Assembly (NCBI GenBank): GCA_035651595.1
Contig: DASRFJ010000104.1
Coordinates: forward strand, 1 to 48,749
Length of the DNA: 48,749 nucleotides
DNA from: JAFARZ01 sp035651595
Lineage (GTDB): Bacteria > Actinomycetota > Actinomycetes > Streptosporangiales > Streptosporangiaceae
Direction of reading: 5' to 3'
The notes beneath the pieces are model-generated. The model was not told the DNA's origin, did no database searches, and saw nothing but the letters and a program-made list of their open reading frames with translations. A program made the translations under genes and the position numbers. Below, piece by piece: positions 6,932 to 15,637 of the stretch. The number at the start of each line of letters is the position of its first letter. Positions within the stretch are counted from its first letter, which is position 1.

Positions 6932-9312
6932 TGGCCAGTCCGGCACCCGTTGACGTGGGCATGCCGTCACCGAGCAGCCGCCCGCGGGAATCGGATCGCG
7001 TTACCCGCAAACCGCTGGCGTTCTGGGACCGGATCAAGTTCCTCCTCCTGTACGCGGCGCTGTGGCTGGTCCTGGTCTGGGCCATGATGGCGAACAATCC
7101 GCTGGTCGGCGCCTCGGACGCGTTCAAGACCCAGGTCCAGATGGCCTGGTGGGTGTTCGTGCTGTTCGGCCTGGAGTTCATCCGCCAGGTGCACTTCGTG
7201 ATCAGCGAGCACTGGCGGGGCTACAACCAGTTCTGGGTGCAGCACGTCTTCGGCGGCGTCAACCGGATGTCGCGGCGGTACATGTCGGACTGGACCAGGT
7301 TCCGGCTGTGGCGGCTGGTGGTCTGGCTGTTCTGGATCTTCGCCGTCGCGTTCGTGGTCGGCAAGTTCATCCACACCTCCCCGATCGGCGCGATCATCCG
7401 CGGCCCGCAGCTGATCTGGAAGGCGGCGCCGCTGCTGGTCTACGTCGTCTTCATCATGAGCCTGATCGTGATGCAGTTCGTCGCGATGTTCTGGTTCCTG
7501 TCTCGCGGCGGCGTGGACGTGTACTTCCCGGACGACATCAACACCCGGTTCACCGACGTGTGGGGCCAGGACCACGTGCTCGAGCGGGTCAAGGAGAACA
7601 TCATCTTCCTGGAGAACCCGGAGATCGTGGAGGACCACGGCGGGTTCGTGCCGGGCGGCATCCTGCTCTGGGGCCCGCCGGGAACCGGCAAGACGCTGAT
7701 GGCGGAGGCGGTGGCCGGTGAGACCGGTAAGCCGTACGTGTTCGTCGACCCGGGCGCGTTCATCCAGATGTTCATGGGCATCGGCGTGCTCAAGGTCAAG
7801 TCGCTGTTCCGCAAGCTGCGCAAGCTCGCGCTGAAGTACGGCGGCGTGATCGTGTTCTTCGACGAGGCGGACTCGCTCGGCAACCGCGGCCTGATGACCC
7901 AGGGCGGACCCGGCGGCGGCCAGCGAGCCGCGCTGCCGTTCGGGAACGGCTGCCACGGGTTCTCCTACCTGTCACCCGACATGCAGTGGCGGCTGGCCAG
8001 GGATGCGGTATCGGCCGGTCCGGCCAGTGACGAGGCGCCACCGGACACCCGCCGGGTGCGGCAGATGGTCGGCGGGATGATGGGCGGCATGGGCGGTGGC
8101 GGCATGGGCACGCTCCAGGCGCTGCTCACCGAGCTGTCCGGGCTGAAGAAGCCGCGCGGCTTCGTCAACCGCTACGTGCGCCGGGTGTTCGGCATGCGGC
8201 CGAAGCCGCCGCCCAGGTACCGGATCCTGGTCATGATGGCCTCCAACATGCCCGAGGCGCTGGACGAGGCGCTGCTGCGCCCCGGCCGGATCGACCGGAT
8301 CTACAAGGTCGGCTATCCGTCCAAGGCGGGCCGGGTGAAGACCTACGACGGCTACCTGTCCAAGGTCAAGCACGAGCTGACCGAGGAGCAGGTCGACAAG
8401 CTCGCCACGATCACCCCGTACGCGACGGGCGCCAGCATCAAGGACCTGGTCAACGAGGCGCTGATCACCGCGATCAGGGCCGGCCGGGACGTGATCACCT
8501 GGCAGGACGTCATCAGGGCCAAGCAGCTCAAGGCGCTGGGTCCGGCCGAGGACGTGGAGTACATCGAGCGGGAGCGGCACGCCGTCGCGGTCCACGAGGC
8601 CTGCCACGCGCTGGTCGCGTACCGCACCAGGCGCCACATGGAGATTGACATCGCGACGATCGAGAAGGGCGGCAACTACCTGGGCATGGTGGCCAGCATC
8701 CCGCCAGAGGACCAGTTCACGATGTGGCGCAGTGAATATGAGACCGACATCCTGGTCTCGCTCGCCTCGCTGGCCGGCGAGCGGATGTTCTTCGACCGGG
8801 ACAGCTCCTCCGGCGTGGGCGGTGACCTGGAGCAGGCCACCGCGGTGGCCTCCTTCATGGAGGGCTACTGGGGCATGGGCAACACCGTGTCGTCGTACTC
8901 CACGGCCAAGCGCCTGGAGGTCGGCTCCCCCGGTGGCCGCCAGTACAAGGGCAAGGACCCCGAGGCCGAGCTGCGGCGCGCGCTCGCCGACCGGATCGAG
9001 GACAACCTGAACGGCCTGCTCGAGCGCACCGAGGAAATCCTCAAGGAGCACCGCGCGGACGTGCTCGCCTTGGCACACGCGCTGGAACGGCACAAGACGC
9101 TGAGTGGCGACGACGTGGCCGCCGTGGTCGAGCACACCGAGGGCCCGCTGGTCGACGGCAGGCCGTACGGCGACCCGGAGTTCGCCGCGGAGCTGGCCGA
9201 GTACCACGAAGCCGCGGCGATCGCGCACCACTCGCACAGCAAGACTGGGCGAGAGCTCCCGCTGCCGGCCGGCGGCGAGGAGGAGCCGGAGCCCGTCACC
9301 GCGCAGCTGTGA
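6931..9312 (+). CDS. divergent membrane-bound FtsH-like AAA+ metalloprotease (M41)
   Basis: 793 residues from ATG 6931. About four hydrophobic segments occupy the N-terminus (LLLYAALWLVLVWAMMA, WWVFVLFGLEFI, LVVWLFWIFAVAFVVG, and a long one before residue 195), where canonical FtsH has two flanking an extracytoplasmic domain. Next come Walker A (GPPGTGKT, about 248-255), Walker B (FFDEAD), a Gly/Met-rich insertion (GGMMGGMGGGGMG, about 380-393), the second region of homology (ALLRPGRIDRIYKVGYP), the zinc site HEACH (about 555-559) and the third ligand Asp in GGDLEQAT (about D632). All catalytic residues are present, so it should be an active ATP-dependent protease. It overlaps both neighbours by TGATG junctions. 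Confidence 0.9.
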   Translation: MASPAPVDVGMPSPSSRPRESDRVTRKPLAFWDRIKFLLLYAALWLVLVWAMMANNPLVGASDAFKTQVQMAWWVFVLFGLEFIRQVHFVISEHWRGYNQFWVQHVFGGVNRMSRRYMSDWTRFRLWRLVVWLFWIFAVAFVVGKFIHTSPIGAIIRGPQLIWKAAPLLVYVVFIMSLIVMQFVAMFWFLSRGGVDVYFPDDINTRFTDVWGQDHVLERVKENIIFLENPEIVEDHGGFVPGGILLWGPPGTGKTLMAEAVAGETGKPYVFVDPGAFIQMFMGIGVLKVKSLFRKLRKLALKYGGVIVFFDEADSLGNRGLMTQGGPGGGQRAALPFGNGCHGFSYLSPDMQWRLARDAVSAGPASDEAPPDTRRVRQMVGGMMGGMGGGGMGTLQALLTELSGLKKPRGFVNRYVRRVFGMRPKPPPRYRILVMMASNMPEALDEALLRPGRIDRIYKVGYPSKAGRVKTYDGYLSKVKHELTEEQVDKLATITPYATGASIKDLVNEALITAIRAGRDVITWQDVIRAKQLKALGPAEDVEYIERERHAVAVHEACHALVAYRTRRHMEIDIATIEKGGNYLGMVASIPPEDQFTMWRSEYETDILVSLASLAGERMFFDRDSSSGVGGDLEQATAVASFMEGYWGMGNTVSSYSTAKRLEVGSPGGRQYKGKDPEAELRRALADRIEDNLNGLLERTEEILKEHRADVLALAHALERHKTLSGDDVAAVVEHTEGPLVDGRPYGDPEFAAELAEYHEAAAIAHHSHSKTGRELPLPAGGEEEPEPVTAQL

Positions 9313-9758
9313 TGACGCTGACCGCCGGGCACCGGGTGCGCCTGGCGGTCAACGCGATCAACGGTTCGACGCTGACCGGGGTGTGTGTCGCGCTTGCTGG
9401 TCGTGCCCGGCTGACCAGGGGCGGCGACGGGCTGCTGATCGCCACCGGGTACCGGTTGCCGGTGCCGCCCGCCCCGGCGTTCTGCGTCGGGAACGTGGTC
9501 GTGACCCGATGGGATCAGATCCCGGCCGGCTCGGCCCTGCTGCGGCACGAGGCCAGGCACGCGACCCAGTTCGCGTGCTGCGGTGGCGTGCTGATGATCC
9601 CGCTGTACCTGGCCGCGGCGGCCTGGTCGTGGGCGATCACCGGTGACTTCGGCGCGCGCAACGTGTTCGAGCGCCGGGCGGGCCTGGCGGACGGCGGCTA
9701 CACGGCTAAGCCGGCCAGGCCGGCGATCAGCCGCCTGACCCGGCGATCAGCCGCCTGA
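9312..9758 (+). CDS. small HExxH-motif membrane protein
   Basis: 148 residues from ATG 9312, which overlaps the FtsH-like stop. A beta-rich N-terminus (VVVTRWDQIPAGS) is followed by LLRHEARHATQFA, a metallopeptidase-type HExxH helix, then a hydrophobic segment (GVLMIPLYLAAAAWSW) and NVFERRAGL, whose Glu could be a third metal ligand. The layout recalls DUF4157-like putative metallopeptidases. It is co-translated with an FtsH-type protease and a lipoprotein. The final codons lie inside a 20-bp tandem repeat and overlap the convergent glutaminyl-cyclase gene by 12 nt. Enzymatic activity is unproven. Confidence 0.75.
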   Translation: MTLTAGHRVRLAVNAINGSTLTGVCVALAGRARLTRGGDGLLIATGYRLPVPPAPAFCVGNVVVTRWDQIPAGSALLRHEARHATQFACCGGVLMIPLYLAAAAWSWAITGDFGARNVFERRAGLADGGYTAKPARPAISRLTRRSAA

Positions 9759-9774
9759 CCCGGCGATCAGCCGG
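9721..9774. repeat. 20-bp tandem repeat across convergent stop codons
   Basis: Two perfect 20-bp units (9721-9740, 9741-9760) and a 14-bp partial third unit, each beginning CGGCGATCAGCCGCC. The array encodes the C-terminal residues of both convergent genes and contains both stop codons (plus strand ending 9758, minus strand ending 9747). Confidence 0.85.
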
Positions 9775-10514
9775 GTGAGCGCGCGGCGGCCGGGCCGAGC
9801 CCGGCCCGGCACCAGCCGGACGTGACTGATGTGCCGGTACGTCTTCCCGGTGAGCAGGAACTCGCCGGGCGCGGGCAGCGCGGCGACGCCGTTCATGACC
9901 GCCTGCGGATCCGCCAGGCTCGCCCCGCGCTCCCGCGCGGATCCCGCGTCCGCCACGTCGGTGACCTCGCCGGTATCCGGGTCGATCCCGGCCAGCACGT
10001 CCGTGCCGATCACGTTCGCCCAGATCAGCCCGCCGGACCAGGCGAGGTCATTCAGCCCGGTGATCCGGGCCCCGGCACAGCGCACCTTCAGCACGTCGAA
10101 CGGCGCGAGCGTGCCGGGGTCGCGGCGGACAAGTTCGCTGCTCCCGTCGCTGGTGACGACGTAACCGAGCGCGGCGCAGATGCCCCAGCCCTCCCGGTTG
10201 TACGCCACCTGGCTGAGCGGTTCGAGCGTGCGCGCGTCCCACCGCAGCGCGACCCGCTCCTGCCAGGTGAGCTGCCAGATGTACGCGCCGATCCGGCAGA
10301 TCCCCTCACCGAACAGCCGCGGTTCCAGCACGGCGCGGCGCTGCGGCTGGAGCTGCCCGAGCCGGTAGCGGATCAGCGCCGACTCCCCGTACAGCCCAGT
10401 CGACTCCCACACCGCCGGCTCGCGCGCGGACCCGGTGCCGGCCACCAGCCCTTGGGTGAACCCGCGACCCGGATGCGGATACCGGGCGAGCACCTCGGCG
10501 CGCCACGAGCGCAG
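9747..10514 (-). CDS. glutaminyl-peptide cyclotransferase-like (plant-type, beta-propeller)
   Basis: 248 residues from GTG 10493, or 255 from a CTG at 10514, the start used here. Family motifs appear in order: FTQGLV, ESTGLYGES, LTWQERVAL, NREGWGICA, LNDLAW, MNGVA and FLLTGKTYRHI. Plant-type glutaminyl cyclases convert N-terminal Gln to pyroglutamate and adopt a five-bladed propeller. Family members have a few residues ending in EVL ahead of the first conserved Pro-His, and the codons between 10514 and 10493 read LRSWRAE. A strong GGAGGT lies 6 nt before that CTG, while the GTG has none. No secretion signal is visible. Confidence 0.82.
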   Translation of the reverse strand: MRSWRAEVLARYPHPGRGFTQGLVAGTGSAREPAVWESTGLYGESALIRYRLGQLQPQRRAVLEPRLFGEGICRIGAYIWQLTWQERVALRWDARTLEPLSQVAYNREGWGICAALGYVVTSDGSSELVRRDPGTLAPFDVLKVRCAGARITGLNDLAWSGGLIWANVIGTDVLAGIDPDTGEVTDVADAGSARERGASLADPQAVMNGVAALPAPGEFLLTGKTYRHISHVRLVPGRARPGRRALTRLIAGSGG

Positions 10515-10764
10515 CTGGTCACCTCCGGTGGACTATGAAGTTGAAGCAACCGTAACCGACATTGCGTGGCTGCACGAGCGTGGCTTCTGACAGTCGAGTG
10601 GCGCGGCGATCACCCGCTCCGCGTACTCGCCAGATCCGCGCCGCGCCGGTTTTGTGGCGGGAAAGGCGCCAGGCGAGGCGTTTCAGGCCCGCCGCGGGCG
10701 TGCGCTCGGGCCGCGCCTCGCGGTCTCATTGCCATCGCGCGCCGCCCCACCCCGCGTCTAAACG

Positions 10765-10920
10765 AACATAAGCCACATTCCGGGCGCATCGGCAGGCCCG
10801 CGCAATTATTGCGGACATTTACCCCCCAGAACTGGGAGGGTAAATGTCCGCAATAATTTCGACTCCACTATCGGCCCTCAGTTAGGGCCGAACCTACCGG
10901 ACATAAGCGGGCACGCTACA
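10765..10920. repeat. palindromic repeat element, copy 2
   Basis: A perfect inverted repeat with 21-bp arms at 10,804-10,824 and 10,838-10,858; the loop itself can pair (CCCAG/CTGGG), giving a nearly continuous 55-nt hairpin. Core and outer flanks match the copy at 4555-4720. It lies in the 522-bp divergent gap between the glutaminyl-cyclase-like gene (minus) and the diiron-type gene (plus). The rest of that gap shows no gene. Confidence 0.8.
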
Positions 10921-11036
10921 CGGTCAGTGACGGCAGGATCACGACCGAGACCCTCTTGTGGGACACTGGCGTATCCCAGCCGCCTGAGTTACCGTCGAGT
11001 AACAAGCGATGGCTCGGCCGGCCCGAGGAGGCGCGC

Positions 11037-11930
11037 GTGGAGTGGATCAGGCGGCCGGACCAGACGGATCCAGGTCAGCTCGTCCTGCAGCCGCGCGATG
11101 TCCGTTTCGACTGGTCCGGGCTGCCGCTGGCGTGGATTCCCGGCGAGCCGGTGACCAGTCACATCATCAACGTCCTGCACCTGCTGCTGCCCGAAGGCGA
11201 GCGGTGGTTCGTCTCGGTCTTCAAGCGTGCGCTGCCACTAATCACCGACGAGACGCTGCGCGAGGACGTGATCGGGTTCATCGGGCAGGAGGCCATCCAC
11301 GCCGAGGCCCATCAGGGCGTGCTCGACTACTTCACCGAGCATGGCCTGGACCCAGCGCCGTACACGCGGCAGATGGAGTGGCTGTTCCGTCGCATCCTCG
11401 GGCCGCGCCCCGGGCTCTCCGAGGCGCGGGCGCGGGATGAGCTGATCGAGCACGTCGCGCTCGTCGCGGCGATCGAGCACTTCACCGCGTTCCTCGGCGA
11501 CTGGATCCTGCACACGCCGCAGCTCGACCGGGCGGGTGCCCATCCGGTGATGCTCGATCTTCTTCGCTGGCATGGCGCGGAGGAAGTCGAGCACCGCCAC
11601 GTGGCGTTCGATCTCATGGTCCACCTCGATCCGCGGTACGCCCGACGGATCCGCGCGATGCTGATGGCGGGCCCAGGCCTGTGCTACCTGTGGGCGCGCG
11701 GCGCGCGGTACCTGGTGCGGGCCGATCCCGGGCTGGACCGGACGGTGCGGGCGAGCTGGCGCGGGTACGTGGCCGGCGCCAAGCGCGGGCTGCTGCCGAC
11801 ACTCCGCGGCACGGCCAGTTCGGCCGGGCATTACCTGCGGCGCGGCTACCACCCGTCCCAGCAGTTCTCCACCAGGCTGGCGGTCGCCTACCTCGGCTCC
11901 TCGCACGCGGCGCGGGCGGCGGAGCGGTGA
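11037..11930 (+). CDS. metal-dependent hydrolase family (PF10118-like), putative diiron helical protein
   Basis: 297 residues from GTG 11037, preceded by GAGGAGG at 5-nt spacing; an upstream in-frame ATG at 10956 has no ribosome site. The sequence is helical with repeated carboxylate/His motifs: E55, E85-x2-H88 (GQEAIHAEAH), E147-H148 (AAIEHFTAF) and E182-E-V-E-H186 (HGAEEVEHRH). This is the pattern of a four-helix ferritin-like diiron site. The family is annotated as predicted metal-dependent hydrolase, yet the next gene encodes a reductase that would suit a diiron oxygenase. The 4-nt GTGA overlap with that gene indicates coupled translation. Confidence 0.82.
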   Translation: MEWIRRPDQTDPGQLVLQPRDVRFDWSGLPLAWIPGEPVTSHIINVLHLLLPEGERWFVSVFKRALPLITDETLREDVIGFIGQEAIHAEAHQGVLDYFTEHGLDPAPYTRQMEWLFRRILGPRPGLSEARARDELIEHVALVAAIEHFTAFLGDWILHTPQLDRAGAHPVMLDLLRWHGAEEVEHRHVAFDLMVHLDPRYARRIRAMLMAGPGLCYLWARGARYLVRADPGLDRTVRASWRGYVAGAKRGLLPTLRGTASSAGHYLRRGYHPSQQFSTRLAVAYLGSSHAARAAER

Positions 11931-13039
11931 ACGGGGCGGACGAGCTGCCGCCCGACCTATACGGGCGCCCTCGGGCCGACCGGCTGATCCGGGGCCTGAC
12001 CATGTTCGCCACCGCCTACCAGCGGCTGCTGGACCGCGGGAAGGACCGGGGCCTGTCCGCCGCGCCGCGCGCGGTGCGCGCCGACCGGGAACTGGTCGTC
12101 ACGTCGCGCGCCGCCGAATGCGACGAGGTGATTTCGCTGCGGCTGGCCGCGCCGGACGGCGCGCCGCTGCCGCGCTGGCATCCCGGCGCGCACCTCCGGA
12201 TAGAGCTGCCGTCGGGCCGGGCCAGGCACTATTCGCTGTGCGGCAACCCAGCCGACGCGGCGGGGTACGCGATCGCGGTGCGGCGCATCGACGGCGGCGG
12301 TGCCGGTGCCGGTGCCGGTGGCGGGTCGGCGGAGGTGCACGACGCGCTGCTGCCGGGAACGCGGGTGCGCGCGGTCGGCCCGCGCAACGGCTTTCCGTTC
12401 GGCCGTGAGCCGGTCGTGCTGTTCCTGGCCGGCGGGATCGGCATCACGCCGCTGCTGCCGATGGTGCGCGAGGCCGCCGCGCTCGGGCTGGACTGGCGGC
12501 TGGTCTATGCCGGGCGGAGCCGCGCGTGCATGCCGTTCACCGACGCCGTCACGGCGATCGACCCGGCGCGCACCGAGATCCTCGCCGACGACGAGACCGG
12601 CGTGCCGGACTGCGCGGCCCTGATCGGCCGTGCGCCGCACGGCGCGGCGGTGTACTGCTGCGGGCCGCCCGCGATGCTGGACGGCGTGCGGGCCGCGGCG
12701 ACCGCCGCGGGACGGGAGGCGGTCCGCGCGTTCCGGTTCGAGCGGTTCACCTCCCCGCCGATCGTTGACGGCCGGGCGTTCACCCTGGAACTGCGGCGCT
12801 CCGGTGCGGTGCTGGACGTGCCGCCGGACCGCTCCGCCCTCGACGTGCTCCGCGACCACGACCCGATGACCCCATACTCCTGCCGTCAGGGGTTCTGCGG
12901 CCTGTGCCAGCAGCGCGTGCTCCACGGCCGGGTGGACCACCGCGACCTGCGCCTCACCGACGCGGAACGGGCCGCAGGCGACATCCTGGTCTGCGTCTCG
13001 CGAGCCCCCGAAGGCGAACGGCTGGTGCTAGATGCGTGA
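11927..13039 (+). CDS. flavin reductase with C-terminal 2Fe-2S ferredoxin domain (PDR/VanB type)
   Basis: 370 residues from GTG 11927, overlapping the previous stop by 4 nt. An FAD/FMN-binding barrel (GAHLRIELPSGRARHYSLCG) is followed by the NAD(P)-binding domain (LFLAGGIGITPLLPMV and CCGPPAMLDGV). The C-terminal plant-type ferredoxin has YSCRQGFCGLCQQRV and a distal Cys (DILVCVSRA), giving four 2Fe-2S ligands. Such proteins pass electrons from NAD(P)H to an oxygenase. A GGTGCC hexamer repeated in tandem near 12,297-12,320 encodes a Gly/Ala linker. Its placement after a diiron-type protein suggests it is that protein's electron donor, which is inference from context. Confidence 0.9.
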   Translation: MNGADELPPDLYGRPRADRLIRGLTMFATAYQRLLDRGKDRGLSAAPRAVRADRELVVTSRAAECDEVISLRLAAPDGAPLPRWHPGAHLRIELPSGRARHYSLCGNPADAAGYAIAVRRIDGGGAGAGAGGGSAEVHDALLPGTRVRAVGPRNGFPFGREPVVLFLAGGIGITPLLPMVREAAALGLDWRLVYAGRSRACMPFTDAVTAIDPARTEILADDETGVPDCAALIGRAPHGAAVYCCGPPAMLDGVRAAATAAGREAVRAFRFERFTSPPIVDGRAFTLELRRSGAVLDVPPDRSALDVLRDHDPMTPYSCRQGFCGLCQQRVLHGRVDHRDLRLTDAERAAGDILVCVSRAPEGERLVLDA

Positions 13040-13094
13040 GCGAGCAGCGGGCGCCGACGCTGTCTGGACTGAGGAGAGAGCGACGAAGGAGCGA

Positions 13095-14039
13095 ATGACG
13101 AAGGAAGACAGCGTCTCGAGGGCGCCCGCAGGCGAGCGAACCAAGAATACTGCCCCGCCCGCGAGCGAACCAGAAAAAATCTGGTCAGATGGCGTGAAGC
13201 TCGCCGTGTTCACCGCCGGCGACCCGTCGGCGCCGGTGGTGCTGCTGATGCACGGCTATCCAGACACCCACCGGGTGTGGGACCAGGTGTCCGCGGCTCT
13301 TGCCGACAACTGGCATGTGGTGAGCTACGATGTTCGCGGGGCCGGCGCGTCGGACGCGCCCGCTGACCTGCGCGGTTACCGGCTGGACCAGCTCGCCGAC
13401 GATCTGTTCGCAGTTGCCGACGCGGTGAGTCCGGAGCGCCCGGTGCACCTGGCCGGGCACGACTGGGGATCCGTGCAAGCCTGGCACGCGGTCACCGATC
13501 CCCGGGCGGCGACCCGGATCGCGTCGTTCACGTCGATTTCCGGCCCGTGTCTGGACCATGTGGGCCACTGGTACCGGCGGCGGCTGCGGCGGCCCACCCC
13601 GCGGCACCTGGCGGAGGTGCTCAACCAGTCGATGAGGTCCTGGTACATCACCGTGTTCCACCTGCCGCTGCTCGCCCCGTTCGCGTGGCGGCACGGCCTG
13701 GCTCGCCGCTGGGGCGGCGTGCTGGCGCGCGGTGAGGGCGTGACCCCGCGACCAGGGTTCCCTGACGCGACGCTGGCATCGGATGCGGTAAACGGCATCG
13801 GCCTGTACCGGGCCAATATGCGCCCGCGGATGCGGACGCCGGGCCGCCGGGTCGCACAGGTTCCGGTCCAGGTCATCACGCTCACCCGGGACCACTACCT
13901 GACCCCGTCCCTGGTGTCGGCCGACCTCGACCAGTGGGCCCCGCGGCTGACCCGCCGCGTCATCGACGCGACTCACTGGGCCGCGCTCACCGAGCATGGG
14001 CCGCTGGTCGCGGGTATGATCGGCGAGTTCGCCGGCTAG
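13095..14039 (+). CDS. alpha/beta hydrolase, epoxide hydrolase (EphD N-domain)-like
   Basis: 314 residues from ATG 13095 (AAGGAG lies 3 nt upstream); an alternative ATG at 13032 overlaps the reductase gene by 8 nt but adds only charged, non-conserved residues. Motifs are HGYPDTH, the nucleophile elbow GHDWGS with Asp (numbered D144 from the longer start), and a catalytic His in IDATHWAAL. The closest architecture is the hydrolase part of EphD-type proteins, here without the SDR domain. As the third gene after a diiron-type protein and its reductase, it could open an epoxide formed by that pair. It ends on a CTAG that also holds the stop of the convergent rho gene. Confidence 0.83.
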   Translation: MTKEDSVSRAPAGERTKNTAPPASEPEKIWSDGVKLAVFTAGDPSAPVVLLMHGYPDTHRVWDQVSAALADNWHVVSYDVRGAGASDAPADLRGYRLDQLADDLFAVADAVSPERPVHLAGHDWGSVQAWHAVTDPRAATRIASFTSISGPCLDHVGHWYRRRLRRPTPRHLAEVLNQSMRSWYITVFHLPLLAPFAWRHGLARRWGGVLARGEGVTPRPGFPDATLASDAVNGIGLYRANMRPRMRTPGRRVAQVPVQVITLTRDHYLTPSLVSADLDQWAPRLTRRVIDATHWAALTEHGPLVAGMIGEFAG

Positions 14040-15217
14040 CGGGAGCGCTGGATCTGGCCGAGGAACTCGGCGTTGGACGCGGTGCTGGAGGTCTTGTCCA
14101 GCAGGAGCTCGGCGGCCTGGGTGGCGTCGAGCGCGCCGAGGGCGCGACGGAGCTTGCTGACGGCCTGGTACTCGTCGGGCAGCATCAGCAGTTCGTCACG
14201 GCGGGTTCCCGAAGGCATCGGGTCGATCGCCGGAAACATCCGCTTCTCGGCCAGCTCGCGGCGCAGCCGCAGCTCCATGTTTCCAGTGCCCTTGAACTCT
14301 TCGAACAGCACGTCATCGAGCCGGGATCCGGTGTCGACGAGCGCGGTGGACAGGATCGTGAGCGAGCCGCCGTTCTCGACGTTGCGAGCGGCGCCGAGGA
14401 ACTGGCGGGGCGGCTGGAGCGCTGAGGCCGCGACGCCGCCGGCCAGCGTGCGGCTGTTCGCGGGCGCGGCCAGGTTGTAGGCCCGGCCGAGCCGGGTGAG
14501 GGAATCCAGCAGCACGACCACGTCGCCGCCAAGCTCGACGAGCCGTTTGGCACGCTCGATGGCGAGTTCGGCGACCCGGACGTGGTCCTCCGGAGCTTGG
14601 TCGAAGGTCGAGGCGATCACCTCGCCGGCCACGGACCTTTTCATGTGGGTGACTTCCTCCGGCCGTTCGCCGACCAGCACCATCATCAGGTGCACCTCGG
14701 GATGGCTGTGCGCGATCGCCGCGGCGATGGCCTGGAGCACCATTGTCTTGCCGGCCTTCGGCGGGGAGACGATCAGGCCGCGCTGGCCCTTGCCGATGGG
14801 GGCGACCAGGTCGATGATGCGGGCGGTAGGAGAGGTGTTGCCGTCCTCGAGGCGGAGGCGCTCGGACGGGAAGAGCGGGGTGAGGTCGTCGAAGCGGGAC
14901 CGCACTCGCGCCGCTTCTGGTGCGAGCCCGTTCACCGAGTCGACCCGGATCAGGGCGAGGCCGCCGGTTTTGCCGCGACCGCCGCGCTTGGCGTCGTTGT
15001 GCTGGGCGGCGCCGTCGATCAGGTCGCCGGTGCGCAGGCCGTACTGGCGGATCTGGGCGCCGGTGACGTATACGTCGCCCGCGCCGCGGCGGTAGCCGGA
15101 CGCGCGGACGAAACCGTGGCCGTCGGCGATGTCCACGATCCCGGAAACAGCTGTGACGCCGGGCAGAATCTGCGGTGGGATGAGGGTTTCCTGGGTTTCC
15201 TGCATGGTTGCAGTCAT
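14036..15217 (-). CDS. rho: compact transcription termination factor Rho
   Basis: 393 residues, starting at ATG 15217 behind AAAGGA. The protein begins almost directly in the RNA-binding cold-shock-like domain (VSGIVDIADGHGFVRASGY...DVYVTGAQIRQYGLRTGD). It continues with the RecA-type motor: Walker A SPPKAGKTM (151-159), Walker B VVLLDSLTR (235-243), and the Q/R-loop region (SRTLAGGVAASALQPPRQFLGAARN). The usual N-terminal helix bundle and the long Arg/Asp-rich insertion of actinobacterial Rho (often over 600 residues) are absent. This looks like a second, short Rho rather than the housekeeping copy. The gene is monocistronic. Confidence 0.9.
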   Translation of the reverse strand: MTATMQETQETLIPPQILPGVTAVSGIVDIADGHGFVRASGYRRGAGDVYVTGAQIRQYGLRTGDLIDGAAQHNDAKRGGRGKTGGLALIRVDSVNGLAPEAARVRSRFDDLTPLFPSERLRLEDGNTSPTARIIDLVAPIGKGQRGLIVSPPKAGKTMVLQAIAAAIAHSHPEVHLMMVLVGERPEEVTHMKRSVAGEVIASTFDQAPEDHVRVAELAIERAKRLVELGGDVVVLLDSLTRLGRAYNLAAPANSRTLAGGVAASALQPPRQFLGAARNVENGGSLTILSTALVDTGSRLDDVLFEEFKGTGNMELRLRRELAEKRMFPAIDPMPSGTRRDELLMLPDEYQAVSKLRRALGALDATQAAELLLDKTSSTASNAEFLGQIQRSR

Positions 15218-15637
15218 GATGAGAGTCCTTTCGGAGAATGGCGTGCGTTCGCAGATATGGCGAATTCAAGGCACGCTAAAGAGAGGTATTGGCGCCTGCT
15301 GGGTATGACGGAAAGCGCAGGTCACGATCCTTGCTATGTCGCGGCTGATACTAGGAACCGAGTGTCAGAAGCTTGGTTCAGAAGAAGTCATAAACGGGGC
15401 CGCTAGAGGGCCGCGCGCTCGCTGCCGCGAGGTTCATCTGCCACGACTATAACCTCCAAACGCCGATGGACGCAATTTCATTCCCGTTCATTCCTGCCGG
15501 AGCGTTACCGAAGTGGCGCAAGAGGCTGGCACGGCGGGCGGCCGGTCGGTAGGGCGCCGGGCGTGGCCGCGCCCTGCCTGTGCCTGGAGTGCAGTGTGCG
15601 GCTACCGGGATAGGAGCGCACTGGCGCTCCCGCCAGC
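15218..15637. other. intergenic region upstream of rho, no gene seen
   Basis: This 420-nt stretch between the rho start and the 82-bp repeat contains no convincing reading frame. It presumably holds the rho promoter and leader on the minus strand. No clear consensus promoter or riboswitch could be recognised. Confidence 0.5.
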
